64,000 bases of DNA from Cavia porcellus (Eukaryota > Chordata > Mammalia > Rodentia > Caviidae): assembly GCF_034190915.1 (NCBI RefSeq), contig NW_026947486.1, positions 18,812,001 to 18,876,000 on the forward strand, read 5' to 3'. The notes below the pieces were generated by a model that worked only from the letters and a program-made list of their open reading frames with translations, had not been told where the DNA came from and made no database searches. The translations under genes and the position numbers were made by a program. Positions 1-11,256 of this stretch are shown here, in pieces; position 1 is the first letter of the stretch, and each line of letters starts with the position of its first letter.

Positions 1-1754
1 AAAATTTATTTTTGCTTGTTTAGTTTTTAGATTGATGATTGTAAATTACTATGGCAAGTAGCTTTATTTTTACACAGACTCCACAGGAAATGATTGCTTC
101 TCAGCAATGTCTTTTGGGTTTTGAGTCTGTTGCAAGATCCTAGCTCTTCAAGTTATTAGGGATGAAAAGTTGTTGCCTATTTTTGCCTAGCTCCTAGTGC
201 TTTGGCACTGCTTACAGTATTTTTTATGACCCTTTGGCAATCTGAGCCTTGCTTGGCATACGAGGAAGAAAAATTGATTGGAACAATATGTCACCTTGGC
301 TAAAATAGTATAGCCCACCATAACAATAGCATCAAACACAGCCTAGAAAATGACAAACTGAGGTAACTATTAATTTGCCACCTTCAAGCATATGAAGTAT
401 ATTTGTGGTAGTATAACAAAGTCTAAAACAAAACAGAAAAATGGATATAGTAAATATGCCCTTGGTAGGCTAATTTAATCTCAGGGGAGAAAATTTTAAA
501 GCAGTTGGGGGAAAAACAGAAATAGAAGAGGAAGAGATTAGAAGCAAGGCTGGAGGACAAAGGAAGATTATGGAAGCTTTGGGAAACTGGTGAATAAAAC
601 AGGAGGGAAAAAGAGTAGGAAAAATAAAAACAACAGAGCAAAACAACAAAACTAGAAGCAATGTTCACTCTCATATCAAAACAAGAATAATCAAGAAAAA
701 ACAAAACAAAAATAAAAATGATAAAAGATTAATAAAAAGAAAATAAAAAATGACAACTTAAAGGCACGTCTATACTGTCACTGGCAGACAAAGTGGGCAG
801 ACACAGTCCAGATCTGTGTTATTTAACCCAGCAAGCCAGCCATAGAATTATGACAGGATAGTGGAAAATCCTAGCAAGCCTGCACTTTCATTTGCATTGA
901 AGTTCAGGCTGTGAAGCTGAAACCTGATTTATTCAGCCTGCAAAATAGTCCATGTACCTCTTGTCAGTTTAAACTCTGCTCCTGGCTGGTTTGACCTAGG
1001 CTCCTTGAACCAACTTGAATTTAGTTCTGCCTCACACTGACACTGGGAACTGCTAGATGGAGCCAGCCTAGCTAGAGCTGCTTTAAGTTCTGAGCTTAGT
1101 TCACCCCTTTTCAAGATGGCTACTTGTCAACTGCCCTCTTCTGGTAGACATCTGAACCTGAATAATTCATCAAGCACTGTAGTCCACTATATCCACTACT
1201 CCATTCCACTGATGTGCTTCTCCATCATGGTATTTGGGGCCACCAGTAGCCACCATGTGTCTGCTAGTTCAAACTGCCTCTCCCATGCAGTGAGTCAGGG
1301 CTCACAGAGAAAGTTGGCTTGCTACCACCTTCTTTACTGAGCGCTCTTCACTCTCCTCCTGGGCTTCACAACCTTGCTGGATCTGGGGTATACAGTTTCT
1401 TTCTCCTTCTCTTCATTCTGTTTCTTTTCCAAGTGTCTGGACAATAAATATCAGAGGGGATGTGTCTCTGGTGTTCACTCCACCACCTTCCTGGAAGTCC
1501 TCTTGCTTTTAATTTTAGAAGTTTAAATAAACTGACATAGGTTTCTTTCTTTTTCATTTCTCTCTCTCTCCCGCCCTGTCTCTCCCTCACCTTCCCTCCT
1601 TCCTTATGCTAGAAATGAAGCCCAGAACGTTACTCATGCCAACCATGTACTCTTTTATTTCTTTTGATTTATCCTTCTGAAGTAATTCAGCTTCATGAGT
1701 CTTCTGGACTTCTAGGTTTATGTCTTTCTCTAAATTTTGGAAGCTGTTAGGTAT
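1..1754. other. Unassigned repeat-poor stretch
   Basis: No gene, RNA or convincing mobile element is recognised here. Positions 390-760 are purine- and A-rich on the plus strand, which produces spurious serine/phenylalanine-rich frames on the other strand. Positions 910-1350 have more balanced composition and could be an old LTR or intron, but I see no splice-flanked coding segment. The open frames are short and lack any familiar motif. Confidence 0.5.
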
Positions 1755-1780
1755 CATCATCTTCATCATCATCATCATGA
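1752..1780. repeat. (ATC)n trinucleotide microsatellite
   Basis: Short run of atc units directly upstream of a reversed B1-like SINE. Read on minus, it explains the methionine-rich start of a spurious frame. Confidence 0.8.
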
Positions 1781-1784
1781 TCAT

Positions 1785-1925
1785 TACAGACAGGGTCTTA
1801 TTACAGTTCAGCCTGACTTTGAGTTCACCATGTAGCCAAGACTAACCTTGAACTCATGGTGACCTTTTGCCTCAGCCTCCAAAGTGCTGCATTTAGAGGT
1901 GTGCACTACCATGCCTGGTGTAGCA
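1785..1925 (-). repeat. B1/7SL-like SINE, antisense
   Basis: Reads as a reversed 7SL-derived SINE: a cagggtct start on plus, then gttcaccatgtagcc, gcctcagcctcc and a ctaccatgcctgg end. Diverged from the other copies in the window. Confidence 0.7.
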
Positions 1926-2569
1926 AGTATTTGGTTTTTATGTTTTCAAGACCCGGGCTTAAAAGGGATTCCAGACTGACTACAAAATCAAGATCCTCCA
2001 GCATCAGCATCCTGAGTTACGGGACTTCAGGTGCGACCTACCTTGCCCATCTGATCATGATACTTAAAATACTTCCCAGATCATTCCAGCACCTACTTCA
2101 TCTTGCTATTGGATTCTGCTTGTCTTTTTAAAGTCACGGTGTGTTTTTTCTGGGTTTGGGTATGGCCTGTGATTTCTTTTTATCCTGAACATTTTGTCTA
2201 TAATAGTAGGACACTCAGGATCCTATTTAAAGCTTCTGCTCAAGCTGACAGTCACGTTATCTGGGTTTTTAGGTTTAGCGGGCAGGTCCTGACCTTCTGG
2301 GGCTATGATTACAAAGGCAATGTGGGTTTCAGAGACCACACAGCGTGCTTCTGTGCTGCTTGCTTTGCCAGGTGCCACTCAGCTTTGTTGGTGCCAAGGG
2401 TGCACATTATTTCCCTGGTCCCCTCCGGTACTCCTGCGGGGGTTGTGGATGTGGGGCTGGGATCCACCATGTTTTTCATTGCCCAGGGCCTGGGAGCCTC
2501 CTGCTCCCCCTTCGCTGGAGCCACCATTGGGGTATAAACTGTTTCTAGGGCCTGTAAGGGACGTGCAGG

Positions 2570-2780
2570 GTGTGTGTGTGTGTGTGTGTGTTACTGGCAA
2601 TCAAACTCATGGCCTCACACGTGACAGCCAAGTTCCTACATCCTCATTTGATTTCATTTTACTTTATTTTTAGACCCCCTCTTGCTAAATTACCTGTGCT
2701 GGCCTCAAACATGTGACTCTCCTGCCTCAGCCTTCTGAGTAACTGGGATTACAGGCATTCACCACCACACCAGCTTTATT
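2570..2780 (-). repeat. B1-ID composite SINE with CA tail (left arm)
   Basis: On minus: B1-like half (about 2690-2780, with a gcctgtaatcccag core), then an ID-like half (about 2592-2640) ending in a CA microsatellite (2571-2591 as TG on plus). The mirror copy is at 12442-12672 with a CA run about 20 bp longer. Confidence 0.8.
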
Positions 2781-2795
2781 TTAATCACTCCTTGA

Positions 2796-2880
2796 GCTTG
2801 GGGTATAGCTCAGTGGTAGAGGACTTGCACAGTGTGCACAAAAGCCCTGGGTTCAATTTCTGGCACAATAAAAATAACAT
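2796..2880 (+). repeat. ID-type tRNA-derived SINE (left arm)
   Basis: Has the box A-like segment tatagctcagtggtagagg and the box B-like segment gggttcaatttc, followed by an A-rich tail. Mirror copy at 12342-12427. Confidence 0.85.
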
Positions 2881-2984
2881 ACTTCCACCTTTCTTAGGTT
2901 TCTGCTTCATGCAATGAGCTTGTCCCCTTCCTCGCACCCCTTGATGGCCTTCTCATTGTGCGCTGTTCTACAATGTTTGCTCTT

Positions 2985-3190
2985 GCTGCCCTGGGGATTG
3001 CACCCAGCACTTCCTGCCTGCTAGGCAAGTACTGCACCACTGAGCTACATTCCCACCAACTTTATTATTTATGGTGGGAACAGCTAAATTAGCTACATTG
3101 CCTGCTGGCCTCGAACGTGCAAACGTGCCTTCCTCCTTCAGAGTGGCTGGCATTACGGCCATGTTGTATGGCACCACACCTAGCTCCCAC
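2985..3190 (-). repeat. B1-ID composite SINE (left arm)
   Basis: On minus: a B1-like half with an aggtgtggtgccatac start, then an A/T linker and an ID-like half with tgtagctcagtggtgcag and gggtgcaatcccc. Mirror copy at 12032-12237. Confidence 0.8.
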
Positions 3191-3495
3191 AGATTCTGTT
3201 CAATTGTGACATTTCTCCTCTGGGGCCATTGCATATATCCAGAGAAGTATTATGTATGCCTGAAACCTCTCTCCTCAGAGTGCTTGTAGCAGCCTCAGTT
3301 CAGGTCACTGGGGTGCATGAATCTGTCCAGTAAAACATGACAGAGTTTGAACGGGGACCAGCCATGGAGAGGCCCTATTGACAGCCTCCAAAGATGTCCT
3401 ATGCAGACAATGCATTTGTCAGGACCAGGCAGGGCCAGCATCCTGTGCAACAGTCTTTAATCATGAGAGCAATGGGCCAATTCTTTTCCCCCTTC

Positions 3496-3965
3496 TGTCT
3501 TAGTCACTTTTCTCGTTGCTGAGACAAAATGCCTGGTGCATGAGATTAAAGGAAGAAAGGTTTATTGCAGCTCACAGTTTGTAGAGGCTTCAGTCCATAG
3601 CCAGTCGGTTCCAAAGCAGGGCAGCAGGGCAGCAGGGCAGCAGGGCAGCAGGCAGAGGAGAAACAGCTCATGTCGTGGCAGGCACAGAGGCAGCAAGCAG
3701 CCGCGACAGCCAAAGCAGCCAAAGCAGCCAAAGCAGGAGCAGCAGTGGAGCCCCAGCCTGCCTTCTTTCTGTGCTCTCATGTCCAGGTTACCAGTTTATT
3801 AGTAGGGGCCACCCACTCCCAGGGCGGGGCTTCTGTTATACACACCCTTGATCCCACTGTCACGCCCTTAATCCTCATCCATGCACCCTCGATCCAGCAA
3901 CCTGCCAGAGGCCCCATCTATGAGAGCATGAGGCTCTTGGGGACATCCAGACCCAAGCCATAGCA
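3496..3965 (-). repeat. MaLR-type solo LTR (left arm)
   Basis: About 470 bp on minus, with the layout of a mammalian MaLR LTR: tgctatggcttgggtctgg start, an aataaacctttc polyadenylation segment and a gtgactaagaca end. Contains a short run of tgctgccc units. Related LTRs lie at 29370, 61075 and, reversed, 55725. The mirror copy is 11257-11726. Confidence 0.8.
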
Positions 3966-3984
3966 CCTCTGTCCTTAGGATCGA

Positions 3985-4142
3985 GCCAGGGGTATCCCCA
4001 CTGAGTTAACTCCCAGCCCTTTATATTCTGAGACACAGCCTCATGAAGTTACTCAGATAGCTCTCGGTCTTGGGAGCCTCCTGTATTAGCCTCCAGAGTG
4101 CTGGGCTGAGAGGTGGGTGCCATCTCGCCCAGCCTGGTGGGC
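3985..4142 (-). repeat. B1-ID composite SINE (left arm)
   Basis: On minus: B1-like half (ggctgggcgagatggc start) followed by an ID-like half containing gggagttaactcagtgggg. Mirror copy at 11080-11237. Confidence 0.75.
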
Positions 4143-4424
4143 GGACTCTTGACAGCAGGCACAGGTGTGACATGCAGTAGTGGCTCTGCACAGAAGCACA
4201 AAATTCGGCTTTGCAAGAGACATCAGGTGTTTTCCTTCTTCCCGTTGGCTTTCAGAGGAACTGAGCCTCCAGAAGCCAGTCATACAGTTACAAGAGACAG
4301 CCCCTTGGCAAACGGGACTCTGGGTCTTGTTGGCGTTGACCAGCGACCCCTGCTGGCGGAGCCGAGAAAACACCAGAGCCCACGCTGAGACCACACAGAC
4401 GTCTTTCACGTCACGGAAAGTTTG

Positions 4425-4632
4425 GGTGTTGCAGGGCATAATGGCGCACTCCTGTGACTCCGGTTACTTACTGCAGAGGCTGAGGCAGGACGACCACAGC
4501 TGGAGGCCAGCGTGAGTAACCTAGAAACTTCCTGAGACATGGTAAAACAAATAAATAAATAGACCTGGAGTTGCAGCTCAGTGCAAACGACTTGGTTCCT
4601 GGGTTCCATCCTCAGTACAGGCAAAAACGAAA
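4425..4632 (+). repeat. B1-ID composite SINE (left arm)
   Basis: Starts tgttgcagggcataatggcg, has the gaggctgaggcaggac core, an aataaataaatag linker and an ID-like half (ggagttgcagctcagtgc, ggttccatcctcagtac). Mirror copy at 10590-10797. Confidence 0.8.
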
Positions 4633-5014
4633 ACAAAAACCAACAAACAACCGTTGGGTGCCACAGCACAGCGGTGCTCGCTCTGCTTTGACTCAGCCAC
4701 TGATGCCAAGTGGCTGCCGAGTTTTCCCCGTGAGTGCTTTTCACACGGAGCAGCGACCCAAGAGACAAAGAGGAGGAGCTATGCATCTTGAAGGTCTCCC
4801 CTAACCTCAGACGTGCTCTAGGGGGCCCCTGTATCCTCTCGCCCAAAGGCCCTGTGGCTTGCGAGACCCAACTTGGGTGGCAGACAGGCTGTCAAGATGT
4901 CCAGCAGTCGCTGAGCCAGCGGCAGCCCGGGTCCACAGGCGTGTCAGATTTATGGAGATTTAGCTGCAGAGCAGACCATGAATCCATGAGGATATATTAC
5001 GTGCAGAGGCAGCA

Positions 5015-5150
5015 AAGGCAACACCAGAGTCGGCAAGAGAGGGAGACTGAAGCAGGAGGGTCACAAGCTGGAGCCCAGCCTGTGCAATTCAGTGACTTAG
5101 TGAGACCTCATCTCAAACTCCAGAAAGGACTGGGGTGGAGTGCCCCAGTA

Positions 5151-5198
<48 letters not shown>

Positions 5199-5212
5199 AC
5201 TCACACTCACAA
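5015..5212 (+). repeat. SINE with long CA microsatellite tail (left arm)
   Basis: B1-like half (actgaagcaggagggtcac, gtgagacctcatctcaaa), then ID-derived gcaccagtacc-like sequence running into a CA run (5153-5191) and interrupted cactca units. Mirror copy at 10012-10205. Confidence 0.75.
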
Positions 5213-5732
5213 GCAACACCCATATTGTGGCACTCCTCTGGTCCTTTATCACTGAGCCTGACACGGAAGCACAGGGGAGGGATGACAGAGCACATGCACG
5301 GTAGCTTCCTCTGTCACGGGACAGCCTCTCCTAAACCACAGCCGTTCCATCTGATAGACTTACACGGAAGTCGCCGGCTGTCCCCTGAGGGAGGAGAGGA
5401 GGAACAAGGAAGAATGTTCTCTGTGTCTCCAGAGCCAGAGAGGCAGATGGGAAACAGCCCTATGCCAAGTCCTCACAAAACTGCCCAGTTCCAGGCAGGG
5501 TGACAGCACGCGGCCGACTCCAATTGGCTGGGAGGGTGCAGCCTATGGGGACAGAAGTCTGGCTGCCAGCCCACCTCACCACAGCCCCTCACCTCCCAGT
5601 TCCAGGCCTGGCAGCTCACACACTTACCAGGAGGTGGCAGTGTAGGCGCAAGTTCTGGTTCCATTAGCTGTCAGGTTCTTGCCTTCCTGAATCTTGGGTT
5701 AACAGTTCAGCCTGGAAAGGCTTCATTCAAAG
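5213..5732. other. GC-richer non-repetitive part of the left arm
   Basis: About 500 bp with no recognised repeat. On minus it contains an ATG at 5664 leading into a short frame that meets a strong splice-donor-like ggtaagtgtg, and further on a pyrimidine tract ending ccctcag. The same arrangement appears on plus in the right arm (9556-9840). No known protein motif is visible, so it is not called a gene. Confidence 0.4.
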
Positions 5733-5739
5733 TACTGCA

Positions 5740-5880
5740 ATGGGAGCTGGGTGAGGTGGCATGCGTCTGTAGCCGCAGGTTCTTGGGAAACTGAGGCAAG
5801 AGGATCACTTGAGCCCAAGTGTCCCAGGCCAGACTGGGCAGCAAAGCAAGATCCCGTCTCAAAAAAAAAAAAAAAGAATA
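5740..5880 (+). repeat. B1-like SINE (left arm)
   Basis: Starts gggagctgggtgaggtggc, then aggcaagaggatcacttgag and caaagcaagatcccgtctc, followed by poly-A. Mirror copy at 9340-9480 with about 2 more A/T. Confidence 0.85.
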
Positions 5881-5992
5881 TTAGAATGTAAAAACATGCT
5901 TCCTTACTATTCACGTGCCATTGTTAGAACTTTAGAATTCTGCTCATAAAAGTGCAAAAACAAATAGACAAAGTCAGATTTAAAGCCTTGCT

Positions 5993-6064
5993 TGGGGCTT
6001 GGGGCATGGCTCAGTGGGAGAGGCCTTGCTTACTGTGCATGAGGCCCTGAGGTTGATCCTCAGC
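5993..6064 (+). repeat. Truncated ID SINE at the inner edge of the left arm
   Basis: The ID body (ggggcatggctcagtgggag ... ggttgatcctcagc) is cut exactly where arm similarity ends. In the right arm the same SINE (9154-9225, minus) continues past the arm edge into its CA tail at 9093-9153. The inner junction of the inverted duplication therefore lies in a SINE. Confidence 0.8.
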
Positions 6065-6243
6065 TGACGTCTTAATAGGTAATACTGATTTAGTATCATC
6101 TTGTTTTGAAGTCTCATCAAGCTTTTGTTCTTCTGTCTCCATTGGTCTAAACAGGTTGTATCTTATTGGATTTTATTATGTATGACAGTATAAGCAAAAA
6201 CTTTTAAAGACAGGGAGATTATACAGAAACCATTGTTCATTTT

Positions 6244-6383
6244 CTGTTAGTTGATTCTTTTTTTTTTTTTTTTTTGTCTTTTTCATTTTTATCGGTATCA
6301 GGGATCAAACTCATGACCGCACACTTGCAAGGCAGGCACTTATGCTGCTGAGCTAAACCCCCAGTCCCCTGTTAGTTGATTCT
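6244..6383 (-). mobile_element. ID SINE insertion with 15-bp target duplication
   Basis: A reversed ID SINE (poly-T at about 6257-6275, then ggtatcagggatcaaactc and gctgctgagctaaaccccc) is flanked by ctgttagttgattct at 6244-6258 and 6369-6383. The perfect duplication indicates a recent L1-mediated insertion. Confidence 0.92.
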
Positions 6384-6399
6384 AAATACCCTGTAATAC

Positions 6400-7450
6400 T
6401 GACATTCTCTTAAATGTTTTTACATTGTTTTGATATATTTGATGCTACAATATACGAAGTTATACTCAAAGATTTCAAGGAAAGAGACAATATGGTAACT
6501 ACTTTTATGTTGGGATTATCTTGTGGTGAAACACTATTTTGCTTAAATGGTTATGTTTTGATCTGCGCTGTTTTGCTGTTATTCCCTCTTTTGTCTCAAT
6601 CTCCATTTTATTATTTACTTTTTTATTTTTATCCTTTTAATTAAGGGAAAAATAAATAAAAAAATAGCAGGATATATTATAGTAACCCACTTTGACTTTC
6701 AATTATCTTGATTTAAAGCCCTGTATTGCTCTCACCATCTTGCTTTGACTGATGTTCCTCTATTCTGTTTTGCTTGATAGCACCAGGTTCGAAAGTTTAG
6801 GCAACAGCTGTGAAGACAGTGGGATTCATTATGACGTCCATTCTGGTTTACTACTATCTACTTTTGAAGACCTGTAATGTCTCCAATGTTTTGGTTTTGC
6901 CGGTTTTGTTCTTTACTGTTTTGTTCAATTTTATTATAACTGATGATATAGGCAATTCTATTAGAGATAGCAGGAGGCATTATGGTAACCATTGTTGATC
7001 ACCTTGTATTATGATTTTACATTATCTATTATGTCCACCCTTTTGATTTGACTGACTTTGTTCTGTTATGTCACATTTGGTTCTACTCTCTTCCAAAAAG
7101 TAATAAGAAATGTGGGAGCAACAAAACCCAAAATGTGTAATTGTCATTGTACAAAAGAGAGGAAAAGAAAGTGCTCTAAACGATATAACTGCATGTATAT
7201 TTAAGTGTATAAGATAGATAATGATATTACTGAGTTTTGTTGGATCATTGAACAGAACCGTTTGCAGTCTCACTGTTGGAATGTCCACTTTATAAGCTTT
7301 AATTTTGTAACTTGAACAACTATTTCTAAGATGACAATATGTAATCCATTAACTAGTGATTTCCACTGTTTATTTTTTTCTGTAAATCTGTATAACTTGT
7401 ACCCTTTCTCTGCTTTTTTTTCTTTTTCTCCTTAAATAAAATTAAAAAGA
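6400..7450 (+). repeat. T-rich interspersed repeat, unrecognised family, copy A
   Basis: Rich in variants of ttttgttctgttttg and of a tatggtaactactt-like motif. It ends in a module (about 7185-7450): tgttggatcattgaacag, ttgtaacttgaacaac, aagatgacaatatgtaatc, ctgtaaatctgtataac, then a polyadenylation-like cttaaataaaa and an A-rich tail. The same 3' module recurs at 7585-7845 and reversed at 17865-18437 and 56440-56605. A run of membrane-like frames results from the T-richness and is not evidence of coding. Confidence 0.65.
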
Positions 7451-7452
7451 AA

Positions 7453-7549
7453 AAAGTATACCCTTGGGGCTGGGGATTTAGCTCAGTGGCATAAGCGTGT
7501 GGTCATGAGTTCAATCCCTGGTACGGGGGTGGAGGGGCACAGTATACCC
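7453..7549 (+). mobile_element. ID SINE insertion
   Basis: ggggctggggatttagctcag ID body, shortened in the middle, flanked by agtataccc at about 7454-7462 and 7541-7549. It separates two copies of the T-rich repeat module. Confidence 0.8.
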
Positions 7550-7584
7550 ACTAAATAAATTAAATAAGGTAAAACCTCAAAAAA

Positions 7585-7845
7585 AAAGAATATAACTGCA
7601 TATATATTTAAGTGGATAGGATAGATAACCATATTACTGAGGTTTGTTGGATCATTAAACAAAACTGTTTCCAGTCTCACTGTTTGAAAGTCCACTTTAT
7701 ATGCTTTAATTTTGTAACTTGAACAACTATTTCTAAGATGACAATATGTAATCTATTAACTAGTGATTTCCTACTGTTTATGTTTTCTGCAATTCTGTAT
7801 AACATGTACCCTTTTTCTATTTTTTCTTTTTCTCCTTAAATAAAA
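7585..7845 (+). repeat. T-rich interspersed repeat, copy B (3' module)
   Basis: Direct duplicate of the last 250 bp of copy A: atattactgaggtttgttgg, ttgtaacttgaacaac, aagatgacaatatgtaatc, ending cttaaataaaaaaaag. Confidence 0.75.
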
Positions 7846-8770
7846 AAAAGGAATCAACAAATGGGATCATATCAAATTAAAAAGCTTTTGCACAGCAAAA
7901 GCAACAACCAGCAGAGTAAAGAGCCAACTTACAGAATTAAGGATAATTTTTGCCAGCTACTCCTCAGACAAAAGAGTGATATCTGGAATATATAAAGAAC
8001 TCAAAAACATTAGACCCCTGAAATAAATGACCCAGTCAAAAACTGAGCATCTAAAAAGGATACTTCTAAGATGAAGTATAGATGGCCAATAACTACATAA
8101 AAAACCCTCAACATCACTGGCCTTTACAGAAATGCAAATTAAAGCAATACTGAGATTCCACTTTAACACAGAAAGAAAGGCTACAATCAAATTAAACAAT
8201 AACAAAGGCTGGTGAGAGTACAGGGGGAAAAAGAAACTCGTCTACAATGCTGGTGGGAATGTAAAAATGCAACAACTATAGAAACAAGTGAGGGGTCATT
8301 AGCCAGAGGTATGTATGAGATGGGTGTGAGAGGTGAGGAACCTTTGGAACCACAGGACCAAACCCTCCAGGAATTCACTGCATGGTTAGAGATTTGAAGA
8401 TAGCCTATAGGGTCACAAGCTGGATCAACACACTGCCTTAAAGAATAAATGCTCTGGGCCTCATACTCCCCATACTGATTTGAATTGGACAGTGATTCTG
8501 AGTTATCTTTCATGCTTTGGGCCACACTATGGTCATGGACTGCAACGTATGGGAATTCCTCAGTAAACTAAAACTAGAAAATTTCATTTGACCTAGCTAA
8601 CTCCCTTCTACTTATCTTCCCAACAGCATTCCAGACATCATTACTACAATGATACATGCATACCCATGTTTAGAGTAGCACAATTCATAATAGCTAAATC
8701 TTGAAAGAAGCTTATACGTCCATCAAGAAATGAAAAGATATAGAAAATATGATATTAATACACAATGGAA
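7846..8770 (+). mobile_element. LINE-1 3' fragment
   Basis: Contains the L1 ORF2-tail signature atcaaattaaaaagcttttg followed by cacagcaaaagcaac, then gaatatataaagaactcaaa, and 3'-tail text similar to 14080-14760 and 40135-40770. No open frame survives. Interrupted at its end by a B1 insertion. Confidence 0.85.
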
Positions 8771-8772
8771 CC

Positions 8773-8945
8773 AGGTGTGATAGCCAATAATTATAATCCC
8801 AGCACTCGGGAGGCTGAGGCAAGAGTCATATTTTATTTTATTTTTTGAGACAGGGCCTCCCTAAAATGCCCACTAGATTCGAACTTTCAAGCCTCCAACC
8901 TCAGCCTCCCAGAGTGCTGTGATTATGGGTGTGTGCCGCCACACC
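8773..8945. repeat. Two B1-like SINE pieces, head to head
   Basis: 8773-8827 is a plus-strand B1 start (ccaggtgtgatagcc, cactcgggaggctgaggc). 8830-8945 is a reversed B1 (tttttgagacagggcctccc, ctcagcctcccagagtgctg). Confidence 0.75.
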
Positions 8946-9089
8946 CAGGTTCTCTTACCTTTCCTCATTGCTCTCCTCTCCCCATTTACTTGACTGCTGC
9001 TTCTTTTCCTTTGCGATTTCAAATGTATCCTTATGAGAATATCTCAATTACAGAAATATTACCAGCAGTACAAAGCTCATTTGGTGCCT

Positions 9090-9092
<3 letters not shown>
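8946..9092. other. Short unassigned spacer segment
   Basis: About 150 bp between the B1 pair and the TG run; nothing recognised. Confidence 0.4.
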
Positions 9093-9138
<46 letters not shown>

Positions 9139-9146
9139 TGTGTGTT
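9093..9146. repeat. (TG)n microsatellite, tail of the inner SINE
   Basis: About 50 bp of TG, adjoining the reversed ID SINE at 9154. Taken as that SINE's original CA tail, which the left arm lacks. Confidence 0.85.
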
Positions 9147-10019
9147 TTATAGTGCTGAGGATCAACCTCAGGACCTCATGCACAGTAAGCAAGGCCTCTC
9201 CCACTGAGCCATGCCCCAAGCCCCAAGCAAGGCTTTAAATCTGACTTTGTCTATTTGTTTTTGCACTTTTATGAGCAGAATTCTAAAGTTCTAACAATGG
9301 CACGTGAATAGTAAGGAAGCATGTTTTTACATTCTAATATTCTTTTTTTTTTTTTTTTTGAGACGGGATCTTGCTTTGCTGCCCAGTCTGGCCTGGGACA
9401 CTTGGGCTCAAGTGATCCTCTTGCCTCAGTTTCCCAAGAACCTGCGGCTACAGACGCATGCCACCTCACCCAGCTCCCATTGCAGTACTTTGAATGAAGC
9501 CTTTCCAGGCTGAACTGTTAACCCAAGATTCAGGAAGGCAAGAACCTGACAGCTAATGGAACCAGAACTTGCGCCTACACTGCCACCTCCTGGTAAGTGT
9601 GTGAGCTGCCAGGCCTGGAACTGGGAGGTGAGGGGCTGTGGTGAGGTGGGCTGGCAGCCAGACTTCTGTCCCCATAGGCTGCACCCTCCCAGCCAATTGG
9701 AGTCGGCCGCGTGCTGTCACCCTGCCTGGAACTGGGCAGTTTTGTGAGGACTTGGCATAGGGCTGTTTCCCATCTGCCTCTCTGGCTCTGGAGACACAGA
9801 GAACATTCTTCCTTGTTCCTCCTCTCCTCCCTCAGGGGACAGCCGGCGACTTCCGTGTAAGTCTATCAGATGGAACGGCTGTGGTTTAGGAGAGGCTGTC
9901 CCGTGACAGAGGAAGCTACCGTGCATGTGCTCTGTCATCCCTCCCCTGTGCTTCCGTGTCAGGCTCAGTGATAAAGGACCAGAGGAGTGCCACAATATGG
10001 GTGTTGCTTGTGAGTGTGA

Positions 10020-10021
10020 GT

Positions 10022-10071
<50 letters not shown>
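10020..10071. repeat. (TG)n microsatellite (right arm)
   Basis: Interrupted gtgag units then pure TG. It mirrors the CA run at 5153-5205 and is about 2 bp longer. Confidence 0.9.
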
Positions 10072-11256
10072 TACTGGGGCACTCCACCCCAGTCCTTTCT
10101 GGAGTTTGAGATGAGGTCTCACTAAGTCACTGAATTGCACAGGCTGGGCTCCAGCTTGTGACCCTCCTGCTTCAGTCTCCCTCTCTTGCCGACTCTGGTG
10201 TTGCCTTTGCTGCCTCTGCACGTAATATATCCTCATGGATTCATGGTCTGCTCTGCAGCTAAATCTCCATAAATCTGACACGCCTGTGGACCCGGGCTGC
10301 CGCTGGCTCAGCGACTGCTGGACATCTTGACAGCCTGTCTGCCACCCAAGTTGGGTCTCGCAAGCCACAGGGCCTTTGGGCGAGAGGATACAGGGGCCCC
10401 CTAGAGCACGTCTGAGGTTAGGGGAGACCTTCAAGATGCATAGCTCCTCCTCTTTGTCTCTTGGGTCGCTGCTCCGTGTGAAAAGCACTCACGGGGAAAA
10501 CTCGGCAGCCACTTGGCATCAGTGGCTGAGTCAAAGCAGAGCGAGCACCGCTGTGCTGTGGCACCCAACGGTTGTTTGTTGGTTTTTGTTTTCGTTTTTG
10601 CCTGTACTGAGGATGGAACCCAGGAACCAAGTCGTTTGCACTGAGCTGCAACTCCAGGTCTATTTATTTATTTGTTTTACCATGTCTCAGGAAGTTTCTA
10701 GGTTACTCACGCTGGCCTCCAGCTGTGGTCGTCCTGCCTCAGCCTCTGCAGTAAGTAACCGGAGTCACAGGAGTGCGCCATTATGCCCTGCAACACCCAA
10801 ACTTTCCGTGACGTGAAAGACGTCTGTGTGGTCTCAGCGTGGGCTCTGGTGTTTTCTCGGCTCCGCCAGCAGGGGTCGCTGGTCAACGCCAACAAGACCC
10901 AGAGTCCCGTTTGCCAAGGGGCTGTCTCTTGTAACTGTATGACTGGCTTCTGGAGGCTCAGTTCCTCTGAAAGCCAACGGGAAGAAGGAAAACACCTGAT
11001 GTCTCTTGCAAAGCCGAATTTTGTGCTTCTGTGCAGAGCCACTACTGCATGTCACACCTGTGCCTGCTGTCAAGAGTCCGCCCACCAGGCTGGGCGAGAT
11101 GGCACCCACCTCTCAGCCCAGCACTCTGGAGGCTAATACAGGAGGCTCCCAAGACCGAGAGCTATCTGAGTAACTTCATGAGGCTGTGTCTCAGAATATA
11201 AAGGGCTGGGAGTTAACTCAGTGGGGATACCCCTGGCTCGATCCTAAGGACAGAGG

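Larger units (their letters stand above)
1993..6064 (+). repeat. Left arm of a 4.1-kb inverted repeat (palindrome)
   Basis: The plus-strand sequence here is repeated, reverse-complemented, at 9154-13249. Mirror coordinates sum to 15242 at the outer end, 15222 in the middle and 15218 at the inner end. The shifts are explained by a TG run about 20 bp shorter at 2570, a CA run about 2 bp shorter at 5153 and a poly-A about 2 bp shorter at 5862. Base substitutions seen are c/g at 2539 (mirror 12703) and c/t in the inner SINE near 6046. Contents: SINEs, a MaLR LTR and GC-richer DNA of unknown nature. Similarity stops abruptly at both ends. Confidence 0.95.
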
